Source: Chryseobacterium flavum (GTDB lineage: Bacteria; Bacteroidota; Bacteroidia; Flavobacteriales; Weeksellaceae). From it: 64,000 bases of DNA. The DNA lies in assembly GCF_003385595.1 (NCBI RefSeq), contig NZ_QNUE01000017.1, positions 1 through 64,000 of the forward strand, in the 5' to 3' direction. Below the pieces are notes generated by a model that worked only from the letters and a program-made list of their open reading frames with translations, made no database searches and was not told where the DNA came from. The translations under genes were made by a program, and so were the position numbers. Of this stretch, positions 53,542 through 63,137 are shown one piece after another (the first letter of the stretch is position 1; every line of letters begins with the position of its first letter).

Positions 53542-55827
53542 ATGAATTTGGGGAAATACAAAAATCTTATTTTTTACATCAGTACAATCGCATTCTTTTC
53601 ATGCCTTATGTACTGGTTTTTTGTGGAAGGCAAAACGCTGGAGATTGGTGAAAATATTACTCCCGGCAAAACTACAGGTTCTACCATGTGGGAAAATTTC
53701 ACTGATTCATTTCTCACCAATCTTCATCATCCTTTGGCATTACTTCTTGCTCAGATTGTTACCATCATTCTGGTGGCAAAACTTTTTGGATGGATTTGTA
53801 TAAAGCTGAAACAGCCATCAGTAATTGGTGAAATGATCGCAGGGATTGTTCTCGGTCCTTCTCTTTTCGGGTTGTATTTTCCGGAACTTTCGGCCTTTAT
53901 TTTCCCTAAAGAATCTCTGCCCAATCTGCAATTTTTAAGTCAGATAGGACTGATCCTCTTTATGTATATTGTCGGAATGGAACTTGACCTGAGTGTTCTC
54001 CGGAAAAAAGCACATGATGCTGTGGTAATCAGCCATGCAAGCATCATCATTCCTTTTGCCCTCGGAGTCGGGCTTTCCTATTTCATTTATAAAGAATTTG
54101 CCCCGGAAGGCATTCAGTTCAGTTCATTTGCTTTGTTTATCGCCATAGCAATGAGTATTACCGCATTTCCTGTTTTAGCAAGAATTGTTCAGGAACGGAA
54201 TCTTCATAAAACTAAAATCGGAACTGTTGTAATTACCTGTGCTGCTGCTGATGATATTACGGCCTGGTGTATCCTGGCAGCGGTGATTGCTATTGTAAAA
54301 GCAGGATCTTTTTCAGGATCGGTATTCGTTATATTAATGGCTGTTTTATATGTATTTATTATGATCAAAGCCGTACGTCCGTTCCTGAACAGAATCGCAG
54401 AGTCACAAAAGGGAAAAGGCTTTATCAATAAAGGCCTTGTAGCTATATTTTTCCTGGTCCTGATCATTTCCTCCTATGCTACTGAAGTTATTGGGATTCA
54501 TGCACTCTTTGGAGCATTTATGGCAGGTGCTATTATGCCTGAAAATGTAAAATTCAGAAATCTTTTCATAGAAAAGGTAGAAGATGTTGCCCTGGTCCTG
54601 CTACTTCCGCTTTTCTTTGTATTTACAGGATTAAGAACTCAGATCGGCCTGTTGAATGATGTTCATCTCTGGAAAACAGGCGGGCTCATTATTCTGACTG
54701 CTGTCACCGGAAAATTTATGGGAAGTGCACTCACAGCCAGGTTTTTAAAAATAAGCTGGAAAGACAGCCTTACCATAGGTGCACTGATGAATACAAGAGG
54801 ACTCACCGAGCTTATTGTCCTTAACATCGGTTATGATTTAGGGGTTTTGGGTCCGGAACTGTTTGCAATGCTTGTCATTATGGCATTATTTACTACGTTT
54901 ATGACAGGGCCCTGCCTTGATCTTATCAATTACTTGTTTAAGGGAAAGAAATCCATGATAGAAGAAGAGGAAGAAGACAATGATACAAAATACAGGATTC
55001 TGCTGTCCTTTGAAACGGCAAAATCCGGAAGTAAACTGTTAAAGCTGGCTGACAATTTCACCCATAAAATGAACGGCAATAAAAGTGTAACAGCAATGAA
55101 TATTGCTCCCGTTGATGAACTTCATGCCTTCGATATTGAAAATTTTGAAAGGGAACAGTTTAAAAATGTAATTGAAACATCACACGAGCTCAAACTTGAA
55201 GTCACCACACTTTTTAAAGCATCTACCGATGTTGAAAGCGACCTGACCAGTATTACAAACAAAGGAAATTATGATCTTCTTCTCATCATGCTGGGTAAAT
55301 CCATGTATGAAGGAAGCTTATTAGGCCGGTTACTAGGATTCACAACCAAAATCATCAATCCGGAAAAATTACTTAATACAGTAAAGGGAAAAGGAAACAT
55401 TTTCAATAACTCTCCTTTTGATGATCTCACCCTGCAGGTTCTTGACAAAGCAACCATTCCTGTCGGAGTCCTGGTTGATAAAGATTTTAATACAGCCGAT
55501 AAGATATTTGTCCCGATTTTCAATCTGAGTGATTTTTATCTTCTTGAATATGCCAAAAGACTGATCAATAATAATAACTCGCAAGTTATTATTCTGGACG
55601 CGGCCGGACAGATCCGTAATAATATCGAAGTGAAAGAACTGATCAGAAGTATTGAACAGGTCGCGCCCAATCACATTACCCTTTATAATGAAAAGAAAAT
55701 TGAAAAAGAGTTTCTGAATGCACAGGATCTGATGCTCATCAGCAGTAAAAGCTGGAAAAACCTGATTGATACCAAAAGCTTATGGTTATCTGATATCCCT
55801 TCTACCCTGATCATTTCAAACCCTTAA
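53542..55827 (+). CDS. CPA2-type cation:proton antiporter with cytoplasmic USP-like tail
   Basis: 761 aa. About 12-13 transmembrane helices span ~70-470: PSVIGEMIAGIVLGPSLFG is the CPA2 signature, followed by the ion-binding segment AAADDITAWCIL and the MNTRGLTELIVLN helix. A leading hydrophobic helix lies at the N-terminus (~10-28). The C-terminal ~280 residues form a cytoplasmic region resembling tandem universal-stress-protein folds (KYRILLSFETAKSGSKLL, then KIFVPIFNLSDF). Exchanges Na+ or K+ for H+ across the inner membrane. The candidate LytTR operator upstream suggests control by the adjacent two-component system. Confidence 0.92.
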   Translation: MNLGKYKNLIFYISTIAFFSCLMYWFFVEGKTLEIGENITPGKTTGSTMWENFTDSFLTNLHHPLALLLAQIVTIILVAKLFGWICIKLKQPSVIGEMIAGIVLGPSLFGLYFPELSAFIFPKESLPNLQFLSQIGLILFMYIVGMELDLSVLRKKAHDAVVISHASIIIPFALGVGLSYFIYKEFAPEGIQFSSFALFIAIAMSITAFPVLARIVQERNLHKTKIGTVVITCAAADDITAWCILAAVIAIVKAGSFSGSVFVILMAVLYVFIMIKAVRPFLNRIAESQKGKGFINKGLVAIFFLVLIISSYATEVIGIHALFGAFMAGAIMPENVKFRNLFIEKVEDVALVLLLPLFFVFTGLRTQIGLLNDVHLWKTGGLIILTAVTGKFMGSALTARFLKISWKDSLTIGALMNTRGLTELIVLNIGYDLGVLGPELFAMLVIMALFTTFMTGPCLDLINYLFKGKKSMIEEEEEDNDTKYRILLSFETAKSGSKLLKLADNFTHKMNGNKSVTAMNIAPVDELHAFDIENFEREQFKNVIETSHELKLEVTTLFKASTDVESDLTSITNKGNYDLLLIMLGKSMYEGSLLGRLLGFTTKIINPEKLLNTVKGKGNIFNNSPFDDLTLQVLDKATIPVGVLVDKDFNTADKIFVPIFNLSDFYLLEYAKRLINNNNSQVIILDAAGQIRNNIEVKELIRSIEQVAPNHITLYNEKKIEKEFLNAQDLMLISSKSWKNLIDTKSLWLSDIPSTLIISNP

Positions 55828-55918
55828 AACCAATATTTCTATTTCTTACTGAAGCTGTAAATATTATTCGTTGTCTGTAAAGAAAAAACGGGTATATTTA
55901 TAGCTTCATTTTTTGGAT

Positions 55919-56401
55919 ATGCTGATTGACAGTAGAAACGGAGCAATAGAGCTGAGTAACTTCAATACCCTGATATATAAAGGAATGCTGTTTGATCAGC
56001 TTCAACAGACTGATTTTTATAAACAGAAATATCATGATATGTGGGATGTAAAAACCGGATATTTCTGGTATTACTTCAACACCATTGACACACATGGATA
56101 CCAACTGCATTTTAATCTGTGTTTCTATGGGGATCAGCTGCATTCCATCCATATGAATACCCGGGAAGATACGGATGCTAAAGATTGGAATGAATGGTCT
56201 GAAGAAAAAGAAATGCTGGTCTTTTACCGCAACAATAAATTTCTGACTTTATTGCTGGAAAGACCTCCTGCCCAAAAAAAGAAAACACCATACCCCAGCG
56301 TTTCATTCAGATTTCCCTGGGGCAATATATGGTCTGTGTATGATCCGCGGAGCGCCAGTAGCCTGATGGGTATACAGTACCAAGAAGAAAAAAATATATA
56401 A
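55919..56401 (+). CDS. Hypothetical protein (160 aa)
   Basis: Start ATG 55919 preferred over an in-frame TTG six bases earlier. Soluble, aromatic-rich protein (DMWDVKTGYFWYYFNTIDTHGYQ) with an alternating beta pattern, no signal peptide. No family recognised. The composition and position beside a toxin module would fit an immunity or effector-associated protein, but this is speculation. It is followed 33 bp later by the zinc-ribbon gene. Confidence 0.6.
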   Translation: MLIDSRNGAIELSNFNTLIYKGMLFDQLQQTDFYKQKYHDMWDVKTGYFWYYFNTIDTHGYQLHFNLCFYGDQLHSIHMNTREDTDAKDWNEWSEEKEMLVFYRNNKFLTLLLERPPAQKKKTPYPSVSFRFPWGNIWSVYDPRSASSLMGIQYQEEKNI

Positions 56402-56434
56402 TAAACCAATAACCAAAAAGAAGAAAAAGTAAAT

Positions 56435-56968
56435 ATGTGCCGATATGCCATGATGGTTTACAAAGGTCACTATGCCTGTTTTAACTGCCAGAAAACATTT
56501 AAACGCCGCATTTTAAAAGATGTAGACAGAGATGCCCAGACTTCAGTGGAAGCCAGATGCCCCGAATGTGGCAATATGTTGGCCGATATGGGACTGGATT
56601 TTAAATCTCCGGCAAAGGATGATCATAAACAATGGGCACATATCCGGAATTTATACACCGTGGGAATAACCTTTCATTCATGCGGATGCTCGGGGCCGGG
56701 ATATATTCCCCAGGACCGCAAAGCTATTATCAACTATCTGGAAAAGATCCGGTCAGAATATATGCATGCTCTGGTATTCTGGAGATACCGTATAGAACCG
56801 GAAAATAAAAAAGAGCGTGAACTGGAATATCAGAAAAACGGATCCCGGCTGTGGACAGTTAACCGGAATTTTTTTAAACAGACCGTATCCAATCAGGAAG
56901 GAATAAATTACTGGATTAATAAGATCAAAGAAGTGGAAGAAAGACTGGAAAAGATCAAAAATACCTGA
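56435..56968 (+). CDS. Hypothetical zinc-ribbon protein (177 aa)
   Basis: N-terminal zinc ribbon with CFNC (~15-18) and CPEC (~42-45), then a basic, aromatic-rich region with a Cys pair in FHSCGCSGPGY and a C-terminal helix (NYWINKIKEVEERLEKIK). Function unknown; nucleic-acid or protein binding is possible. The preceding 160-aa gene is probably co-transcribed. Confidence 0.68.
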   Translation: MCRYAMMVYKGHYACFNCQKTFKRRILKDVDRDAQTSVEARCPECGNMLADMGLDFKSPAKDDHKQWAHIRNLYTVGITFHSCGCSGPGYIPQDRKAIINYLEKIRSEYMHALVFWRYRIEPENKKERELEYQKNGSRLWTVNRNFFKQTVSNQEGINYWINKIKEVEERLEKIKNT

Positions 56969-57035
56969 GGGTATTCTATTCCTTTTGATCCTTCTTATAA
57001 ATCATAAAACACTAATCAATTAATGATAAACGCTT

Positions 57036-57698
57036 CTAATTTGGCATAAGAGCTAACAGCTTTTTAAAATCACCCGTTATTCTCCTCTCTTTTTCTGCCA
57101 GATAACCATTGCTGAACGATGTTCCCGGATTATGGCTGCTAATTACAAAAATCAGATTCCCTTTTTCAAAATAACTTCTGGTCTCTGTAATTTTTGATTT
57201 ATCAAAATCAAAGGCTTCAGTATCTTTATTTTCTCTCATCATTTCGGCATTATAAAATAATGGACGGTTGTATGTATAATCTTTTTCAAAAACAAAAGAT
57301 AAGTTTCCCTGTAGTAAATAATACTCAGTCAATACCTGCCCTGTTTCACCATAATGCCTGGTTGTTATTTTTTCCAAACGGTTGTTTTGGTAATAAAAGA
57401 CAGCTTCTCCCCCTTCTGCAGACTCTCCTTCAATTGGTATTTTTTTGACTGAAGTCCATTTTCCAATGGAATTGATTTTTTTGAAATTGGCGCGTATAGG
57501 CTCCAGTCTGTCTTTCATTCGTTTATTCAGCCTGGTATCCTCTTCATGGACTGCTCCCCCGATCCCAACTGTATCTTTTAATATGGAATAAGAAAACTCC
57601 TTGCTCTCCTTTGTAATCAGGTAATCCGGAATTCTGGCATATCCTGAAACCGGAATCATGAATACCATAGTCAGTACATAGAAATATCTGCCTTTCAT
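57036..57698 (-). CDS. Hypothetical secreted protein (220 aa)
   Basis: Signal peptide (~20 aa, ending SGYA) and a beta-rich periplasmic domain (NNRLEKITTRHYGETGQVLTE-like strands). No family recognised. It is the only minus-strand gene in the effector region, with convergent orientation to the zinc-ribbon gene; its promoter region is the 269-bp spacer before the LysM genes. Confidence 0.62.
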   Translation of the reverse strand: MKGRYFYVLTMVFMIPVSGYARIPDYLITKESKEFSYSILKDTVGIGGAVHEEDTRLNKRMKDRLEPIRANFKKINSIGKWTSVKKIPIEGESAEGGEAVFYYQNNRLEKITTRHYGETGQVLTEYYLLQGNLSFVFEKDYTYNRPLFYNAEMMRENKDTEAFDFDKSKITETRSYFEKGNLIFVISSHNPGTSFSNGYLAEKERRITGDFKKLLALMPN

Positions 57699-57967
57699 AT
57701 TTGGTTTTTGGGTAAGTTTAAATTGTAATCCTGTATCTGAAGCATATGTTTCTTTTTAATTAAAAATTTCACCCCATTTAAATTTTTAATTATATACAAA
57801 TCTAATAAATCTACATCTGCCTAAACAACATAAACTTTCATTTTAAATATCAGGTCAGTTTTTCAGATAAAAGCAGTCGTAGTTCTACTACAATTTTTAA
57901 AATTCAGCTTCAAAAATTATATTCAAAAAAGACTTTTTTAATAGTTTTATCATATAATTCACTTTGG

Positions 57968-58996
57968 ATGGAAATTGATTTTTTGGAATATAAAGTTCGT
58001 AACGGCGATACGCTGAAGTCTGTGGCTTCACGGTTGGGGATGACCGCGGAAGAGCTCAGGATATTTCACAATGCCCACTGCCAGAGGATGAATAAAATAT
58101 GGTTTGAAGACCTTCATGATATCAAAAGTATTATAGTTCCCACAAACTTTAAAACAGAGAAAGAAAAAGCACAGGAAAAAGAAAATATACTTTTTCCAGT
58201 CTGCGTGCCGGATTCTTTTTATGCAAAAAAATATTCCGTTTCCGAAACTTTTGACAGCCCTTTTGAAACACCGGTACACATAGATTACAGCATTGATCTT
58301 AGCTTCCGGGAAGACCGGAACAGCGGCTACAGGCACATGTCTTATCAGGCCGGGAACTTTAAAACCAATGGAAAAACTCCTGAGGATAAAGTAAGCAGCC
58401 TTTCTATCTCCTGTATGAAAAGCATTATGCCCATTGGGTTTCTTCTCAGTACTAGCGGCCAGATATCAGGTCTGGAAGATCATAAGAAGATCACAGAAGT
58501 GTTTGCGGAACAACGTAAAGAACTCGATGATTTTTTTACAGGAGAAGTCAACCGGAAGTACTTGGATACATTTGAGAAAAGCATTTCTGATGAACATTTT
58601 CTTCTGCAGCAATTCCGGAACACCCTTTTATTTCAGGTCCTGTTCCCAAAAACGGACTGGTTCCGCCGGAAAACAGCCTGGACAGAATCATTTCATTTTC
58701 TTCAAAACTCTTTTCCCGTACGATGTAAACTGAAATCTGAACATAGCAATGACTCTGAAAATACTGTTGTCACCTCCTTAAAAGGAAATATTGAAGATTT
58801 TTGCAGTAGCCGGGAAATCATGCGCGGGATAAGATCCAAAGACCCTTCCGGAACAGATGAGGATCCGGGGGAGATCTCAATAGAATATACCACTCACAAA
58901 AAAAATAAAAACCTTCTTCAGGCTGGTGCCATTTTATGGCTAAAACATGAAGAAGAGCTTGTTTATCAACACTCAATCACTATAACACAAGGATAA
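57968..58996 (+). CDS. LysM-domain protein of the effector module
   Basis: 342 aa. An N-terminal LysM domain (YKVRNGDTLKSVASRLGMTA and on, ~8-57) is followed by a ~280-aa domain of unknown function, predicted mixed alpha/beta (SSLSISCMKSIMPIGF). No signal peptide, as for proteins loaded on a type VI or contractile-injection spike. Its C-terminus is 1 bp from the next gene's ATG, a tight operon. It may be an adaptor or chaperone for the effector; inference. Confidence 0.7.
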   Translation: MEIDFLEYKVRNGDTLKSVASRLGMTAEELRIFHNAHCQRMNKIWFEDLHDIKSIIVPTNFKTEKEKAQEKENILFPVCVPDSFYAKKYSVSETFDSPFETPVHIDYSIDLSFREDRNSGYRHMSYQAGNFKTNGKTPEDKVSSLSISCMKSIMPIGFLLSTSGQISGLEDHKKITEVFAEQRKELDDFFTGEVNRKYLDTFEKSISDEHFLLQQFRNTLLFQVLFPKTDWFRRKTAWTESFHFLQNSFPVRCKLKSEHSNDSENTVVTSLKGNIEDFCSSREIMRGIRSKDPSGTDEDPGEISIEYTTHKKNKNLLQAGAILWLKHEEELVYQHSITITQG

Positions 58997-58997
58997 T

Positions 58998-59843
58998 ATG
59001 AAAAATTACGTCATACAAAAGGGTGATACTTTCCGTTCGCTGGCCCGGCAGTTCAGGCTTAAAGACGAAGGTATTTTAAAAACCTACCATAACCTCCACT
59101 GTCCGCCAGAAGATGTTATGAAAGAGCCTGTTCCGGGAAAAACGATCCTGATCCCTGAAGACCGGGAATTAATGAGTGATGCAATCGGACCGGATAACAT
59201 TTCGGAGCCCGCAGAAACGGATACCGCAGGCAACACCGCCGATAAGAGAAACCCGGAACAAGCAGGAAATAAAGAACAGCCTTCCGGAAAAACAGAAGAA
59301 AAAAATAAAGAAGAGGAAAAACAGGAACAAAAAGAAGATGATGGTGACTCCAGCCCTCATGACGGAAAATATTTTATCGTGCAAAAAGGAACAGTACAGT
59401 GTAATCAGGGCTTTAAATTTCCAACCTTTAAAGTCACCAGCCACCAGAAACACTACTGGAATGATGCCGAGGGAGAAGCAGACTATCTTGCGGCTACAGA
59501 AGATGATCTTCAGTTTAATCCATCTGCACAGCCGTTTGGGCAATGCAAACTTAAACCAAGCTCAGGAGGATATCTTCCATGTGCCTATGCTCCCGCCGGA
59601 AAATGGCAGAAACCTTATGAAAAGGTAAAAGTAATGGGCAAAAGCTGTCTTACTGAAATTTCAGAGCTGATGTGCACTACCGGAGGAAAAATTACCATCC
59701 TTAAGCACGGGCAACAGAGTGAAACCGGTAAAGGCCAGGTAAATACTGCCAATTCCGGAGAACAGCAGGTTTATAATCCTGTTGTGGATTTTGAAGAATT
59801 CAAAGAAGATATTAAAGGAACTGATGAACTCTATTACAGCTAA
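58998..59843 (+). CDS. LysM and PAAR-like (DUF4280) spike protein
   Basis: 281 aa. The LysM domain lies at 3-50 (YVIQKGDTFRSLARQF), then comes a disordered Glu/Lys/Gln-rich linker (~60-120). The C-terminal DUF4280 PAAR-like domain (~125-235) has IVQKGTVQCNQGFKFPTFK, CKLKPSSGGYLPCAY and the cysteine-containing CLTEISELMCTTGGKIT. PAAR-like proteins cap the spike of T6SS (including the Bacteroidota T6SS-iii) or related contractile injectors and carry effectors. The following effector gene is 3 bp away. Confidence 0.85.
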   Translation: MKNYVIQKGDTFRSLARQFRLKDEGILKTYHNLHCPPEDVMKEPVPGKTILIPEDRELMSDAIGPDNISEPAETDTAGNTADKRNPEQAGNKEQPSGKTEEKNKEEEKQEQKEDDGDSSPHDGKYFIVQKGTVQCNQGFKFPTFKVTSHQKHYWNDAEGEADYLAATEDDLQFNPSAQPFGQCKLKPSSGGYLPCAYAPAGKWQKPYEKVKVMGKSCLTEISELMCTTGGKITILKHGQQSETGKGQVNTANSGEQQVYNPVVDFEEFKEDIKGTDELYYS

Positions 59844-59846
59844 GTT

Positions 59847-62501
59847 ATGATAGGAAATATTATTGGTTCCCAGAACCCTCTTACAGAAACAGCTTACAGC
59901 TATGAGATAAGCGCTTCCGGACTTTTGGGAAACTTCGGAAGCGAATATGAATGGTATCTGTATAAAAAGCAGAAGAGCGGAAGCTGGAAAGATATTACCG
60001 GAACCCCTAAAAAAGGGAAAAAGGTAACGTATACATTTGGAGAAATCGCTTTAGGAATAGAGTTCGAAATGAAAGTCTATGAGATAAAGCAGGGAATACT
60101 TCCGGGAATGCCTTCCTCAAAGCAGCTGGCTGCCCGGCTTATACTGATTCCTACCAGTAACAAGGTTCCTAAAATCAATAAGGTTGTTCTTTTTAACAGA
60201 GCAGGAAAAGATGTCAACAAAGCCAGTTACCGCGATACCCTGATTGCACAGGCTCATTGTGTGGCAATGTTCAATAAGGAAATCGAATTTCACCTCTGGG
60301 AAGATGATGCTGCCGGAAAAGGACATGATGCTGCAGTTAACAGGAACAACCGTCACAATAAAACGTATAAAGCCAGGGTAAATGAAAAAGGAATTGCTGA
60401 GGTCAGTATCCCTTTAATGACCGATGAGAAAATTTTACGGCAAATGGCAAACAGATTCCTGATGAATGGTGATAAGGATGAAGGAGCTAATCATGAATAT
60501 TATGTAACAGCAAGCTACACCGGAAAAATCCAGGGGGCAAGCCAGGTAAATGTAGATGTTGCCAATCCTGATTATAAAAAAGGACAGTCACCATCTCAGC
60601 CTAAACCAAAGCCACAAAACAATACTCCAAAATTCCCTTCAGGGCAAGGAGGCGGAACAAAACAACCTGATCCGAAAGGAAATATCCTGGATGCTGTTTT
60701 CATCAATGACAACGGAAAAGAGCTTTCCAAAGTATCGGTTGGAGATAAAGTAAGAATCAGGATTCATTCCAAAAATATGGTGGGTAAACACATTCAATAT
60801 GTAATATGGGAGTCCGATACCACTTCGCATGATGAAGTTTACAGAAGCGGTAATATCAAAATTCCAGCTGATGTCTGTGACACCTCAGGTTTTGTAATTA
60901 CCAAAGCAATTTTTGACAAGGGAATTGATTCTCCTATAGGTGATCCGGATTCTGATAAACAACATTACTTTATCGAAATCATTTCTAAAGATCTTTCGGA
61001 AGAATCTAAAAAATTTGGCGTAGATTCGGATGGATTGATTGAAGTGGAGAAATTGAAAAGTGCGGCGGGGGTGCAGAACCAGCCAAAGCCGGAGAAAAAA
61101 GGCAGCTGTATATGTCAAGAGCAGTATAAAGACTTAGTTTGGGGAGGAAAAGTTAGTTGTGAATTTAGAAAGAAAGTTATACAGATTTGCGCAGAACTTT
61201 GGGGTGAAAATAGAAAAATGGATATGGCAAATGGATTAATGGCTGTTATGAATGTAGAAACAGCAAGTTCTTTTAAAGCTCATCAGATAATGGGACAAAC
61301 TTTAAAGAATGTTAATTCCATAACAAAAGACGATTTCTGGCTTGTTCAAAAGGACAAAAAAACAGGAAAAGAAATCCGTACCTCTCGAGCAGTTGGTCTA
61401 ATCCAATTTACACAATCTGCATTACAATCAATTGGTGAATTTACTCCTGGCAGCGGCTTTGATAAGCTACATGAAGTTAAATTACGTTTTGCTAAAATGG
61501 GTGAAGTTAAGCAGCTTGATTATGTGAAAAAATATTTTGCATCATCCAAAGATAAAATTAAAAGTCCAGAAGATATTTATTTACATGTATTTGCCCCAAA
61601 AGGTGTAAACGAGTCAGATCATTATGTTTTATATGAGAAGGGAACTATAGAATATACTCAAAATGCAAGTGTTGATACTAAAAGTAAAGGTGTAAATAAA
61701 GGAGATGGTAAGATCCAACGTTCAGAAATTTTAGAAAGATATCATGATAGCTATAATGAAGGAAAAAATAGCAAGGTAAAAACATTTACATGTGAATATG
61801 TTACTCAATCTGCTGGTAAAAACTCCAATTCAGGATTTTATATTTATAGAAATGGTAATATTAAATATATTGAAGGAAAAAATTCTATCGCATATTATGT
61901 TCAAATAAAAGAAGGTTCGAATACTTTTAAAAAGTTATATACCCTTACTAAAAATTCCTTTGGATTAGTTAAATTTCCAGATTCTGGTGATGGATTTAAC
62001 AGATATGGTCCTATTGATATCGGAGGGGCTTCCTCAATTGAAAATGTTGGAAAAGGGGATCATTATCTTCTTCCTCAAACTGCGGCTGCTTTATTTGGAA
62101 TAATATCAGAGATTAAAGATAAGAAATGGGAAATTAGTCTTGGAGATATGTCATCTGAAAATGGAAGTGATCCTACAAGTAGTCCTTCAAAGGCAAAAAC
62201 TCATCATGCAGGTCATGGACATAAAGGAAAACAATCCGGATTAAATATTGATTTTAGATATTTGGACAAAAATGGAAAAAGTTTTCAAGGCTTAAGTAGT
62301 TCAAGCTCATTTGATGACTCAAAAAATAAAATATTTTTTGAAATTGCTTCCAAATTCGGTTTCAATAAAAACTATGCAACAGGAAAAAGCTATGCAGGTG
62401 TAAATTCAAAAGTTGGAGGTCATTATGACCATGGCCACATAGGAGCTTTATCTATAGAATTTGAAACTGTCCAAACAATAGATGCTCATATCGAACAATA
62501 A
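59847..62501 (+). CDS. Multi-domain effector with lysozyme-like and LAS-peptidase-like domains
   Basis: 884 aa, no signal peptide. Residues 1-~400 hold two or three related beta-sandwich segments (e.g. KEIEFHLWEDDAAGKGHD; KHIQYVIWESDTTSHDE) and a Pro/Gln linker. From ~418 a Cys-rich start (GSCICQEQYKDLVWGGKVSC) leads into a lysozyme/transglycosylase-like fold: Glu471 in MAVMNVETASSF, and SRAVGLIQFTQSAL (515-). Near the C-terminus HAGHGHKGKQSGLNIDFRY (787-) and GGHYDHGHIGA (857-) resemble the LAS metallopeptidase (MepA/M15) zinc motifs, with His862/His864 and Asp802. Predicted to attack both glycan and peptide parts of peptidoglycan. Delivered via the PAAR-like partner; inference. Confidence 0.75.
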   Translation: MIGNIIGSQNPLTETAYSYEISASGLLGNFGSEYEWYLYKKQKSGSWKDITGTPKKGKKVTYTFGEIALGIEFEMKVYEIKQGILPGMPSSKQLAARLILIPTSNKVPKINKVVLFNRAGKDVNKASYRDTLIAQAHCVAMFNKEIEFHLWEDDAAGKGHDAAVNRNNRHNKTYKARVNEKGIAEVSIPLMTDEKILRQMANRFLMNGDKDEGANHEYYVTASYTGKIQGASQVNVDVANPDYKKGQSPSQPKPKPQNNTPKFPSGQGGGTKQPDPKGNILDAVFINDNGKELSKVSVGDKVRIRIHSKNMVGKHIQYVIWESDTTSHDEVYRSGNIKIPADVCDTSGFVITKAIFDKGIDSPIGDPDSDKQHYFIEIISKDLSEESKKFGVDSDGLIEVEKLKSAAGVQNQPKPEKKGSCICQEQYKDLVWGGKVSCEFRKKVIQICAELWGENRKMDMANGLMAVMNVETASSFKAHQIMGQTLKNVNSITKDDFWLVQKDKKTGKEIRTSRAVGLIQFTQSALQSIGEFTPGSGFDKLHEVKLRFAKMGEVKQLDYVKKYFASSKDKIKSPEDIYLHVFAPKGVNESDHYVLYEKGTIEYTQNASVDTKSKGVNKGDGKIQRSEILERYHDSYNEGKNSKVKTFTCEYVTQSAGKNSNSGFYIYRNGNIKYIEGKNSIAYYVQIKEGSNTFKKLYTLTKNSFGLVKFPDSGDGFNRYGPIDIGGASSIENVGKGDHYLLPQTAAALFGIISEIKDKKWEISLGDMSSENGSDPTSSPSKAKTHHAGHGHKGKQSGLNIDFRYLDKNGKSFQGLSSSSSFDDSKNKIFFEIASKFGFNKNYATGKSYAGVNSKVGGHYDHGHIGALSIEFETVQTIDAHIEQ

Positions 62502-62513
62502 ACATTAAAAATT

Positions 62514-63137
62514 ATGTATATAAAAATATTATTAAGTCTCTCGCTTTTAGCTTGTAGTGGTAAGGAAGTAAATATTGCTAATAATACTGAAATACAAAAC
62601 GAAGCTATTCAGATTCAAAAAAAAAATGATGACGGTGGTTTTGTAATATTAAAAAACACATATGATCACAAAATACCAGTTGTTTTATATAACTCAAACC
62701 ATTCACAATGGAAATCTTTTAGTTTCAATGATAACTTCAATGATGAAGATATAATTCCTTATGCTATAAAGCCTGACAATACTCTTTTGGTGTTTAAAAA
62801 CCTTGGAAAAGAAAATGGATATTATAAAGTATTAGTTAATGAAGATAAAAACACAATAAAATACATTAAAGAATCAGACCCAAATTTTAAATATCAAACA
62901 ATTGAAGAACATATCTTAACAGTATTTTCAGTTGAATTTAATGAAAAGGAGAATCCTCTGAGATTGGAGCCAGATGCCAAATCTAAAACATTACCTTTAA
63001 ATAAAGACAGCTTTTATTATCCCGTTAAAATAAATGGCAATTGGTTAATGGTAGAAGACGATAATAATAAAAAGTTTTGGATAAAATGGCGCGATGAAAA
63101 AGGAAACTTAATAATAGATTTATATTATGATGCTTAA
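62514..63137 (+). CDS. Lipoprotein, candidate immunity protein 1
   Basis: 207 aa. Signal peptide with lipobox LLAC (Cys ~14). The C-terminal ~80 residues (LRLEPDAKSKTLPLNKDSFY, then NGNWLMVEDDNNKKFWIKW) look like a bacterial SH3-type fold. A periplasmic lipoprotein directly after a cell-wall-degrading effector is the expected place for an immunity protein. It lies 12 bp after the effector stop and overlaps the next gene by 11 bp. AT-rich like the toxin half. Function inferred. Confidence 0.65.
   Translation: MYIKILLSLSLLACSGKEVNIANNTEIQNEAIQIQKKNDDGGFVILKNTYDHKIPVVLYNSNHSQWKSFSFNDNFNDEDIIPYAIKPDNTLLVFKNLGKENGYYKVLVNEDKNTIKYIKESDPNFKYQTIEEHILTVFSVEFNEKENPLRLEPDAKSKTLPLNKDSFYYPVKINGNWLMVEDDNNKKFWIKWRDEKGNLIIDLYYDA

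Noticed and set aside
59176..59628. 150-codon plus-strand ORF inside the PAAR-like gene
   Set aside because: It is an out-of-frame Lys/Asn/Arg-rich shadow of the low-complexity linker; the annotated frame holds the LysM and DUF4280 motifs.
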